This document shows, in pieces, positions 57,685 to 64,000 of a stretch of 64,000 nt of DNA. The notes under the pieces are model-generated. The model saw only the letters and a list, made by a program, of their open reading frames with translations. It did no database searches and had not been told where the DNA came from. This DNA is from Tsukamurella spumae (lineage in GTDB: Bacteria > Actinomycetota > Actinomycetes > Mycobacteriales > Mycobacteriaceae). How positions within the stretch are numbered: the stretch's first letter is position 1; each line of letters opens with the position of its first letter. The stretch is from contig NZ_JAAXOQ010000018.1 of NCBI RefSeq assembly GCF_012396015.1, positions 1 through 64,000 on the forward strand, written 5' to 3'. The translations under genes were made by a program, and so were the position numbers.

Positions 57685-57966
57685 TCAGCTCCCCAGGATC
57701 GAGGTTGCGATCTGCGACGAGCAGCTCATGATGATCGCGCCGAGCAGGATCTGCACGATCCGCATCTCGGTGCGCTGGCCGGCGGGACGTTCCCGGTCGC
57801 CGTACTTTTCGAGCCACCACAGCGAGGCAACCCACATGAGCACCGCGATGAACACGACGAGACCGAGCCAGAACACCCAGCCGAGCAAGGTCATGAGCGG
57901 GTTCATGACCTCGGGCGGGAGCTGCTTGATCTCCGCCAGCATGGTGACGTCGTCGGGAGCCTGCAT
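57685..57966 (-). CDS. Small membrane protein of the transfer region (93 aa)
   Basis: 93 residues with two membrane helices (PLMTLLGWVFWLGLVVFIAVLMWVAS and IVQILLGAIIMSCSSQIATSIL). Size and position next to the pilin-like gene suggest a VirB2/TrbC-like or VirB3-like role. Ends two bases before the lipoprotein start. Confidence 0.6.
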   Translation of the reverse strand: MQAPDDVTMLAEIKQLPPEVMNPLMTLLGWVFWLGLVVFIAVLMWVASLWWLEKYGDRERPAGQRTEMRIVQILLGAIIMSCSSQIATSILGS

Positions 57967-57978
57967 GGGGTTCGTCTC

Positions 57979-58347
57979 CTAGCTCGTTGCCGCGTCGATG
58001 ATGCCGACGGCCGAGACGGAGACGACGGCACCGATGATCACGTAGAGGCAGATCTGGGCGGCCTTGGAATCGCCGCGCTGCTGGTACTTCTCCAACGCGA
58101 AGATCGCACCGGCCCCGATCAACGCACCCACGCCGATGATGTAGACCGCCCACTTGAGCCAGCCGAGCAAGCGCAGGATCTTCTCGCCGCCGGGCGGCTG
58201 CACGGGCTTGACGTCGATACCGTCCGCGACGAGCATCGCCGTCGCCTGCTCGGAGGCGTGCGCGGCGCCGCGCATCGCCGAGCCGACGAGGGTGTTGGCG
58301 TGCACGACGACGTCGGGGACGAGGGAGAAAAGTTCGGGAGCGAACAT
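57979..58347 (-). CDS. Pilin-like (VirB2/TrbC-type) protein
   Basis: 122 residues. After a soluble 55-residue start, two membrane helices (LKWAVYIIGVGALIGAGAIF and AAQICLYVIIGAVVSVSAVGIID) flank a short basic loop, the topology of VirB2/TrbC subunits. GAAAGGAAC precedes the ATG. Located between the ATPase genes and the lipoprotein gene. Confidence 0.65.
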   Translation of the reverse strand: MFAPELFSLVPDVVVHANTLVGSAMRGAAHASEQATAMLVADGIDVKPVQPPGGEKILRLLGWLKWAVYIIGVGALIGAGAIFALEKYQQRGDSKAAQICLYVIIGAVVSVSAVGIIDAATS

Positions 58348-58369
58348 GATGTGGAAGTTCCTTTCGAGT

Positions 58370-58990
58370 TCAGTTGTTCGCCGAGGCGTCGGCGTGGACG
58401 AGGTCGCGGAGTTCGGTTCCGAGACGGGCGATGTCCTGATGAACGGCGTGCGTCAGGTCCTTGACCCGCTTCTGCGGGAGCGTGTTCGGATCCGCGGTCG
58501 CGAGCGCCTTGATCGGCAGCTCGAGGAGCTGATCGAGCCACGGAATCGACCACGACATTCCCGCGAGCGAGGTCACCGTCTGGCGCAGGCGGCGGACCTC
58601 GCTGGTCCGATTCCCCGGTCCGCCGGCGACGAGGATGAGCCCGAGCAGCCGCGCCGGGATGTCGTGCTCGGTGTGGTACTGGCGCAGCGCCAGGTGTGCT
58701 GCGTCGAGCCCGGCAGCTGTGTCACGGGCAACCAGGACGGTGTAGGGGGACTCCGTGCTCAGACCAGGCCACCGCGCGCCGCCATCGCCGGCGTGCTGCC
58801 ACATCTGCGCGAGGGTCGAAACACCCGCACCGCCGTGAGCGCCGACCAACCAGACCATCGAGCTGGCACCGTCGGGGTGCGGGGTGTCGCGGACGGGAAG
58901 CCAAGGCTCGGTGTCCGTCAGCGGAGCGATTCCGGCGAGCCCGGCCGGAAGCGGGATCGGGCCGGTGGCGATCCGCGGAACGGCCGTCAT
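58370..58990 (-). CDS. ParA-fold protein with altered Walker A (DUF6668-like)
   Basis: 206 residues from ATG overlapping the upstream stop. MVWLVGAHGGAGVSTLAQMW is a deviant Walker A in which the Lys of GK-S/T is Val, then LLGLILVAGGPGNRTSEVRRLRQTV follows the SIMIBI fold. I associate this with DUF6668 proteins found beside MinD/ParA ATPases in actinobacterial conjugation loci, with moderate certainty. It may be a non-hydrolysing partner of the next ATPase. Confidence 0.65.
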   Translation of the reverse strand: MTAVPRIATGPIPLPAGLAGIAPLTDTEPWLPVRDTPHPDGASSMVWLVGAHGGAGVSTLAQMWQHAGDGGARWPGLSTESPYTVLVARDTAAGLDAAHLALRQYHTEHDIPARLLGLILVAGGPGNRTSEVRRLRQTVTSLAGMSWSIPWLDQLLELPIKALATADPNTLPQKRVKDLTHAVHQDIARLGTELRDLVHADASANN

Positions 58991-60399
58991 CGCCGTGCCC
59001 CGCTCGCGGCCGCCGCGCGGCGGCGCCGGTCCGCCGCGCGCGGGAAGTCGTCGCCGATCACCGCGGCGAGCTCGAGCACGGACCACTGGGTCTTCTTGCT
59101 GAGCAAGTCGTAGACGATCGGCCCGTCGGCCGCGAGGTGCTTGTCGAACGGCAGCTCTAGCACCTGTGCGGTGAGCTGCTCACGCTGGTACGGGTCCTCC
59201 TGCTCGTGGTAGCCCTGGATGACCTGGGCGAAGTCCCGCTTGAGCTGGGGCACACGGAACTTGCCGCGCTGACCCGTGTCGTTGATGACGACCACGCAGC
59301 GCGAGAGCAGGTGGCGGAATGTTGCGATGTCCTTCCCGTTCTCGTCCTTGAGCGGGATGGTCTCGTCGAGGTCGTCGCTGGGGTAGTTGTGCAGGAAGTT
59401 GAGCGTCTGCTCGGCCTTCTTGACGGTGCCCTTGGCCGTGCCGGCGACGATCACGACCATGTCGGCCCGGGTCAGGACCGCTCGCGTCACATCGTGGTGG
59501 AGCTCGGTCCCGCAGTCGGTGACGATGATCGGGCAGAACTGCTGCGCGACGTCGAGCAGCGCGTTGTACTCACCAGCGGTGAGCTGGTGCGCGGCCGCGA
59601 TGTTCTCCGACCCCTGAACGACCTCGAAGTTGGCCTTCGACTTGCCCGTGTAATGGGTCAGACCGGGGTACGTGGCGGTCGGCGCGGCCTGCAACTCGCC
59701 GGCCGCGTCGATCCGGAAGAGGTTCTTGTCGGCGAGGATGTGCCGAATGTCGTAGGAGGAGGGCGAGTCGAGACGCTCCTTGAGCGTGCCGGTTGCCGGA
59801 TTGGCGTCGATGCCCAGTACCCGGGTCGCAGCCGCGTTCATACCGAGCGCGGTGAGGATCTCCGCGGTGGTCGTGCTCTTGCCTGCACCGCCCTTGATCG
59901 TGACGACCGCGATCTTGTACCCCAGCTCACCGGGGCTGACGTTCATGCGGTCGCACAGCGCATCGCGGCGGACGTCGGCCTTGCTGCGGCCCATGTTGAC
60001 CGAGCCGCCGGACAGATCGAAGACCATGCGGCGCACGCCCGCGGTCGGCGGGAGCTTCGTCTCGCCGCCCGGCTCGAGGAACGGGGTCACCGGAGCGGGG
60101 GCCGGCGGGGCCGGCACCGGTGCAACCGGCGGGACGGGACGCAGTGCCCGCGGCGCGGACACCTTCTGCTGGTGCGCCCGAAGCTCCTGGACGGGCGCGA
60201 CGGGAATGTCGCTGGTGTAAGTCTCCTCGGCCGACTCCGTGGGGGCGTCGTACCAGCCCTCGGGGACCGCGGCGTCGGCCTGTGTGTATGCCTCAGCCGC
60301 CGCGGCGAAGTCGTTCTCGGCCGCGGCCGCGTCTTCGGTGGGAGCCCACTGGCTCATCCAGCTCGGCTGGGCGTTCTGATCGGTGGAAGTGGAAGTCAT
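58987..60399 (-). CDS. MinD/ParA-type ATPase of the transfer region
   Basis: 470 residues. A 150-residue disordered Pro/Ala-rich start precedes the motor: AVVTIKGGAGKSTTTAEIL (deviant Walker A, near 165), VLGIDANPATGTL and IIVTDCGTELHHDVT. The order matches MinD/ParA relatives found in ESX and conjugation loci, where they position or prepare cargo. The ATG follows the leader motif. It overlaps the DUF6668-like gene by four bases. Confidence 0.8.
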   Translation of the reverse strand: MTSTSTDQNAQPSWMSQWAPTEDAAAAENDFAAAAEAYTQADAAVPEGWYDAPTESAEETYTSDIPVAPVQELRAHQQKVSAPRALRPVPPVAPVPAPPAPAPVTPFLEPGGETKLPPTAGVRRMVFDLSGGSVNMGRSKADVRRDALCDRMNVSPGELGYKIAVVTIKGGAGKSTTTAEILTALGMNAAATRVLGIDANPATGTLKERLDSPSSYDIRHILADKNLFRIDAAGELQAAPTATYPGLTHYTGKSKANFEVVQGSENIAAAHQLTAGEYNALLDVAQQFCPIIVTDCGTELHHDVTRAVLTRADMVVIVAGTAKGTVKKAEQTLNFLHNYPSDDLDETIPLKDENGKDIATFRHLLSRCVVVINDTGQRGKFRVPQLKRDFAQVIQGYHEQEDPYQREQLTAQVLELPFDKHLAADGPIVYDLLSKKTQWSVLELAAVIGDDFPRAADRRRRAAAASGARR

Positions 60400-60401
60400 T
60401 T

Positions 60402-60410
60402 GCGCTGTCC
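60402..60410 (-). promoter_or_regulatory. Start-associated leader motif
   Basis: CCGAAGGACAGCGCAA directly precedes the ATG at 60399. Confidence 0.7.
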
Positions 60411-60455
60411 TTCGGTTCGATTCGGTGGTTGTTCGTGCAGGGAAGTGTCGGATTC

Positions 60456-60851
60456 CTACGGGCGGCGTCCCGGGCTCACCGCCGCGCCCTCCCTTCCCGT
60501 CGGATGCGGCGTAGGAGGTCTGGTCGCGCGCGGCGAAGCCCTCGCCGGCGTCGCGGGTCGTGCCGACGGCCCCGACGAGGTGGCGGCGCCGGGCACCTGC
60601 ACCGAGCCGGTCGGCACACGGACGGGCTCAGCGGAAGCGGGAAGGAGAGAGGTCGCCGAGGAGATCACGAAAACCAGCCCCGCGCCGAAGGCCACCAACG
60701 TGGCCACGCAGCCCGACACGACGACGAGGCCGCGGCGCCTCCCGAAGGCGTCCCCGACGGTGTAGCGCCACCAGTACCGCGCGTCGCCGACCCGGTCACC
60801 GAGCGTTGTCCGACAGTGGGTATCGGATACCCGCTTTGACCTGCGGTGCAT
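60456..60851 (-). CDS. Single-pass membrane protein (131 aa)
   Basis: 131 residues: a basic start (MHRRSKRVSDTHCRTTLGDR), a WWRYTVGDAFGRRRG segment, one membrane helix (LVVVSGCVATLVAFGAGLVFVI) and a Pro/Ala/Thr-rich exported tail. It lies between the cutinase and the ParA-type gene. Family unknown. Confidence 0.6.
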   Translation of the reverse strand: MHRRSKRVSDTHCRTTLGDRVGDARYWWRYTVGDAFGRRRGLVVVSGCVATLVAFGAGLVFVISSATSLLPASAEPVRVPTGSVQVPGAATSSGPSARPATPARASPRATRPPTPHPTGREGAAVSPGRRP

Positions 60852-60894
60852 GTTCTCCTCCTTCGCTGGTGGTTGTTTCGGAAGCTCGCCGGGG

Positions 60895-62670
60895 CTACTT
60901 CGGCCGCGACGACGTAGTGGTCGGCGCGGTCCCGGTCGATGCCGAGGTGGACGAGCCCCCGAGGATCGAGTTGAGGTCGATCCCGCCGAGGTCGACGCCG
61001 GCGCGCCCGAGGTCGGCGCTCGACACCGTCGGAGCGCTACTCGCGGACGATGTGGAGCTGGCCGCCGCCGGCGGCGTCGTCGCGCTCGGCGACCCCGTCG
61101 GGGTCGGAACGGCGCTGACGATCTGCGCGACCGGGCCGGTCACCTGCGGAGGCAGGCCCGTCGCGCTCAGCGCACCCGGAAGCGCGGGCAGCGGCTTGAT
61201 CACTGCGTCGATCACCTGCTGCGGCGACGGCAGGCCCGAGCCCTGCCCGGCCCCGCCGTTCGCGATGTCCTTCGCGGCCGCGGCGAACCACCGCGCCACG
61301 AACGTGGTCGGCGGCATCCCGGTGGGCGTCGAGGCGGCCTTGCTGTAGCTGGTGTGCTTGGCGCCCGTGTCCGCATACTTCTGGAACATGCCGACCACGT
61401 TCATCAGGTCCAGCGGGTTCGGGAACGACTGCTTGGTCTGATCGAAGGCGTTGAGCACGTTCAGATCCGCGGTGAGCGGCGGTTCCACCGAGACGACGGA
61501 CTTCTTGAGCTGCGGCGTGAGCGCGCCCGCGACCTGGGTCGGGCTCGACGCGCCTGCGGTGTTCGCAGCACCCCACACCGACTGCGGGGTCATCGTCGTG
61601 AGCGCCTTGACCGGCGTCGCGCTCGATCCGATCAAGCCGCTGCGCGCGCTCGGCGTCAAAGCCTGCCCCAGCTGAGGGAGCGGATTGCGAGGATCGGAGG
61701 CGTACTCGAGTCGCTGAGCGACCGACGAGAACACCGGAATCGGCCCCGCCGCTTCAGTCGGCGCCGCCGCGGGACCGGCGACCGCCTTCACCACGGTCTG
61801 CGCGAGGGCCTGTCCGATCGTGCTGATCGACTTGATCGGGTCGTTCTGGTCGAAGGTCATCTGCCCGCCGACGTTCGTCACCAGATGCACCAGGGGGCCG
61901 ATCAACGGCGTGTTGGTGGGCGCATCGCACGCCAGGTCGCCGTCGGCGCAGAAGCTCGCGTACCGGCCGGCGACCTTCCCCAGGTCGACGTTCTGGTCCT
62001 TCGACGGACCGATGCCGCCGCCGACAGGCGCCTTCGACGACGCGGCGCGCACCTTCGAGACCTCACGACCGTTGGTACCGGGCACCGCGGACGGGGCGGT
62101 CTGACCGGGCTTGCCGGGAAACAGCGAAGCCCCGGGCGGACGCCCGGGGTCGCCGAAGTTCGCCACCGCGGCGATCTGGTCGGGTCGAATCTTGGTCTGT
62201 CCCTGCAAGACCATGTTCAACACGCCCTTGACCGCGTGCGCGCCTTGGCTGTAGCCGGTGAGCGCGAACTTAGTGCTCCGGCACCGCCCCGCGGTCTCCT
62301 CCATCATCTTCACGGCTCGATTGCCGGCGTTCTGGACTGAGACCGCGTACGGGGCGTTCTGGCCGGGCGTGCTCGGCCCAGCGCCACCGAAACTCGCCTC
62401 GTAGGGCACGTACACGCGGGAGACGAGGGAGCCGGCCTGCTGCTGCATCGGCTTCATGACCTCGGAGAGGAAGCCCGTATCGACGTTCACCGGAGCGTTG
62501 GGGTTCGACTGGCCGGTGCCCTGGATACCCAGGACCTCCAACGCGGGGCATCCAGCGGCGAATGCCGCTGCGGGACTGACGAAGGGAAGCACGCTGCACG
62601 CGAACGGTGCAGCGACGAGCGTGACCAGCGACCGACGAGCGATCGACAAACGCCGCGAGGATCCGCGCAT
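60895..62670 (-). CDS. Cutinase-like hydrolase at the head of the transfer region
   Basis: 591 residues with a signal peptide (cleavage near AFAAG, residue 39). The hydrolase domain starts CPALEVLGIQGTGQSNPN and has the nucleophile in LTGYSQGAH (S141), Asp in CADGDLACD and His in PLVHLVTN; Cys positions match the two disulphides of Culp proteins. A 320-residue C-terminal extension, helical then Ser/Thr/Pro-rich, is far beyond the usual 220-residue family length. GGGAG precedes the ATG. Position suggests an envelope-remodelling role in transfer. Confidence 0.8.
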   Translation of the reverse strand: MRGSSRRLSIARRSLVTLVAAPFACSVLPFVSPAAAFAAGCPALEVLGIQGTGQSNPNAPVNVDTGFLSEVMKPMQQQAGSLVSRVYVPYEASFGGAGPSTPGQNAPYAVSVQNAGNRAVKMMEETAGRCRSTKFALTGYSQGAHAVKGVLNMVLQGQTKIRPDQIAAVANFGDPGRPPGASLFPGKPGQTAPSAVPGTNGREVSKVRAASSKAPVGGGIGPSKDQNVDLGKVAGRYASFCADGDLACDAPTNTPLIGPLVHLVTNVGGQMTFDQNDPIKSISTIGQALAQTVVKAVAGPAAAPTEAAGPIPVFSSVAQRLEYASDPRNPLPQLGQALTPSARSGLIGSSATPVKALTTMTPQSVWGAANTAGASSPTQVAGALTPQLKKSVVSVEPPLTADLNVLNAFDQTKQSFPNPLDLMNVVGMFQKYADTGAKHTSYSKAASTPTGMPPTTFVARWFAAAAKDIANGGAGQGSGLPSPQQVIDAVIKPLPALPGALSATGLPPQVTGPVAQIVSAVPTPTGSPSATTPPAAASSTSSASSAPTVSSADLGRAGVDLGGIDLNSILGGSSTSASTGTAPTTTSSRPK

Positions 62671-63137
62671 AGCAACACTCCCGTGTTCATGCGCAGGGTG
62701 ATCCGTTACCCACTCACGGGCCTACTGCGAGGTAGACTCGCGACGCGGGGACGTCACTATCCCTGCACGCGGGTCCTGCCGCCGGTTGGTGCGGCCGCAA
62801 CGAGGATGCCACTCGTTGTCACGGCCGTTAAGTTTGCGCTGTCCTTCCCGGCGGCAGGACCCCCACTACTTCAGTGAAGGTGGGCTCGGTCCGCCTTCCT
62901 CGCGGACCGTGTCCTCCCATCCGACTCGCTGCTCCGTTGTTCTAGCAACGCTCCGGTGTGAATTACATTAGCGGCCTTCACCCGCAGATCCGCCCTGAGT
63001 TTCCCCAAAGTTTATTTACCGCCTTCGCTGTGCTGTATTTCGGCACTTGGGCGACTTCGCGGTAGGGCGCGGCAGTGGGTATTCTTTCGCTACGCCGGTT
63101 TGAATCTGCGATCTAGGGCCACGCAACGGGGGTGTCG
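62671..63137. other. Intergenic region between divergent units
   Basis: 467 bp. It holds the leader motif at 62836, a hairpin (CCCAC-TA-CTTCA-G-TGAAG-GTGGG, 62862-62883), a possible 21-codon minus-strand leader frame (62757-62822, GTG to TAG) 13 bases after the motif, and a TATTCT -10-like box near 63079 for the plus-strand gene. No larger gene is supportable. Confidence 0.55.
62836..62844 (-). promoter_or_regulatory. Start-associated leader motif, distant copy
   Basis: GAAGGACAGCGCAAAC is here 165 bases upstream of the cutinase ATG, the only copy far from an annotated start. A GTG-initiated short frame begins 13 bases after it. Confidence 0.65.
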
Positions 63138-63557
63138 ATGCTGCTGCGAACGGACGAAGTCCGCTCCGCGGTTGCGCGGGCGATGAAGCACCATCGACGC
63201 CACACTGCATCCATTGGAGGGGCCGATGTGGATGCAGTGGTGGCTGCGGTCGCTCAGTCGGAAGGCATCAAGATCAGCGTCCGTGACGCGCACCTCCCTC
63301 TCGGGTACTACGGACGATGGCTTCGATCCGCCGACGGCAGTGAAGTCTTCGAGGTCTCAACAGGGCTCGCCTCCCGCGACTGGACGATCGCCCACGAGCT
63401 CGGGCACCTGATGCTCCGCCACTACGTGGACTCCGACGAACGCGGTTGCCGGGTTGACGATCCGTTTGCTGAGTATCAGGCAGAGCGCTTCGCCGCTCTT
63501 CTCACCAGTCGCCTGGCGGTTGCTCGTCGCGCCCCGCGGGACGCGGTCTTCTCGTGA
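63138..63557 (+). CDS. ImmA/IrrE-like zinc peptidase
   Basis: 139 residues from ATG (a GTG six bases upstream is possible; GGGGG spacing favours the ATG). TIAHELGHLMLRHY carries the zinc motif H86-E87-x-x-H90, and YQAERFAALLTS the third ligand Glu. No DNA-binding domain is fused. Such peptidases cleave partner repressors or act in defence. The stop overlaps the next start (GTGA), tying it to a membrane protein. Confidence 0.75.
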   Translation: MLLRTDEVRSAVARAMKHHRRHTASIGGADVDAVVAAVAQSEGIKISVRDAHLPLGYYGRWLRSADGSEVFEVSTGLASRDWTIAHELGHLMLRHYVDSDERGCRVDDPFAEYQAERFAALLTSRLAVARRAPRDAVFS

Positions 63558-64000
63558 TGGTGATCGCCGCGGCCCTCTGGATCGCCGCTGCGCTTCGCCT
63601 CAACCGGTGGCTTCAGAATCCCCGGGTCACCCCTGCCGTAGGCGCCGTCATCGTCCTGGCGGCCCTTGCGGCGCTGACGACGTCCAACACCCGCCTCTTC
63701 GGCGGCATCGGTCTCGACATCAAGGCTGTCAGCGCGGTGCAACAGCTCCTGCTTCTGGCAGCCTGTGTCGGAGCTGAGGTCGTCCTCGCCGGCATTGCTG
63801 AACCGGCAAGGCTGGCGCGCCGCTTCCCGCGACTTATCTGGCGCGCAAGCTTCGTCGGCGCTGCAGTTGTGGTCCTTTTCGTTGTCGGGCCTGCTGTCCC
63901 TGTGGGAATGAGCATTTACGACTTCGCTGCGCAGTACGCCGGAAATCAATACATCGGTACCGCATTTCTTCTGGTTCAAATCTATTCAGGAGTCGCCTGC
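63554..64000 (+). CDS. Multi-pass membrane protein, 3' end beyond window
   Basis: At least 149 residues, open at the window edge. GTG overlaps the peptidase stop. Four hydrophobic segments (MVIAAALWIAAALRL, AVGAVIVLAALAAL, QQLLLLAACVGAEVVLAGIA, ASFVGAAVVVLFVVGPAV). The pairing with an ImmA/IrrE-like gene recalls the MAB_1171c-type putative transporters of actinobacteria; this is association, not proof. Lower codon bias than neighbours (many CTT, GTT) suggests separate origin. Confidence 0.6.
   Translation, partial: MMVIAAALWIAAALRLNRWLQNPRVTPAVGAVIVLAALAALTTSNTRLFGGIGLDIKAVSAVQQLLLLAACVGAEVVLAGIAEPARLARRFPRLIWRASFVGAAVVVLFVVGPAVPVGMSIYDFAAQYAGNQYIGTAFLLVQIYSGVAC

Overview
The window is high-GC DNA from a mycolic-acid-bearing actinobacterium (Mycobacteriales, for example Tsukamurella, Gordonia or Rhodococcus). 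The pointers are two secreted cutinase-like serine hydrolases with GYSQG motifs, an LGFP-repeat envelope protein, and a conjugation machinery of the actinobacterial SCO6880/VirB4 type. No replication initiator and no rRNA are visible, so an integrated conjugative element and a large conjugative plasmid both remain possible.

Layout. 1-3.5 kb: a degenerate tRNA-Ala(TGC), a permease-padR pair with two matching operators, and small unknown genes. 3.5-9.8 kb: one minus-strand gene string holding a Tn554-type recombinase trio (tnpA-tnpB-tnpC) behind a fused XRE/ImmA-type regulator-protease and an unknown gene. 10-16 kb: a secreted-protein cluster on the minus strand (595-codon proline-rich protein, cutinase, LGFP protein, a frameshifted catalytically dead lytic-transglycosylase relative, a small Cys protein). 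16.2-27.3 kb: plus-strand genes including a DnaB N-domain-like protein, membrane proteins, and a 7.27-kb open frame for a DarB-like DNA methylase-helicase that appears to contain another gene in a second frame. 27.4-31.7 kb: a set of small accessory genes under near-identical promoters carrying CCCGATCGGG palindromes, next to a small HTH gene that is the likely regulator. 31.8-36.4 kb: minus-strand pentapeptide-repeat, M41-like peptidase and membrane proteins. 36.4-41.2 kb: a non-coding region with a cluster of hairpins (probable oriT), mobC, relaxase and two CPBP-family membrane proteins. 41.4-62.7 kb: a long minus-strand type IV secretion region with coupling protein, VirB4, SCO6880-type proteins, VirB6, VirB8-like, pilin-like proteins, ParA-type ATPases, a three-headed peptidoglycan hydrolase and, at its head, a second cutinase. 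63.1-64 kb: an ImmA/IrrE-like peptidase translationally coupled to a membrane protein that runs off the end.

Two sequence systems tie the element together. First, a short motif with core CAGCGCA (usually AGGACAGCGCA) occurs 15 times, almost always directly before the start codon of the first gene of an operon, on both strands; it resembles in concept the start-associated sequences of cluster K mycobacteriophages. Second, a GATC-centred palindrome sits in the 17-bp spacer of at least six sigma-A-like promoters, usually with a second copy 21 bp upstream. Together they suggest one element-wide start/leader signal and one repressor controlling a dispersed accessory regulon. The envelope enzymes inside the transfer region suggest that DNA transfer here includes remodelling of both peptidoglycan and the mycolate layer; this is inference.
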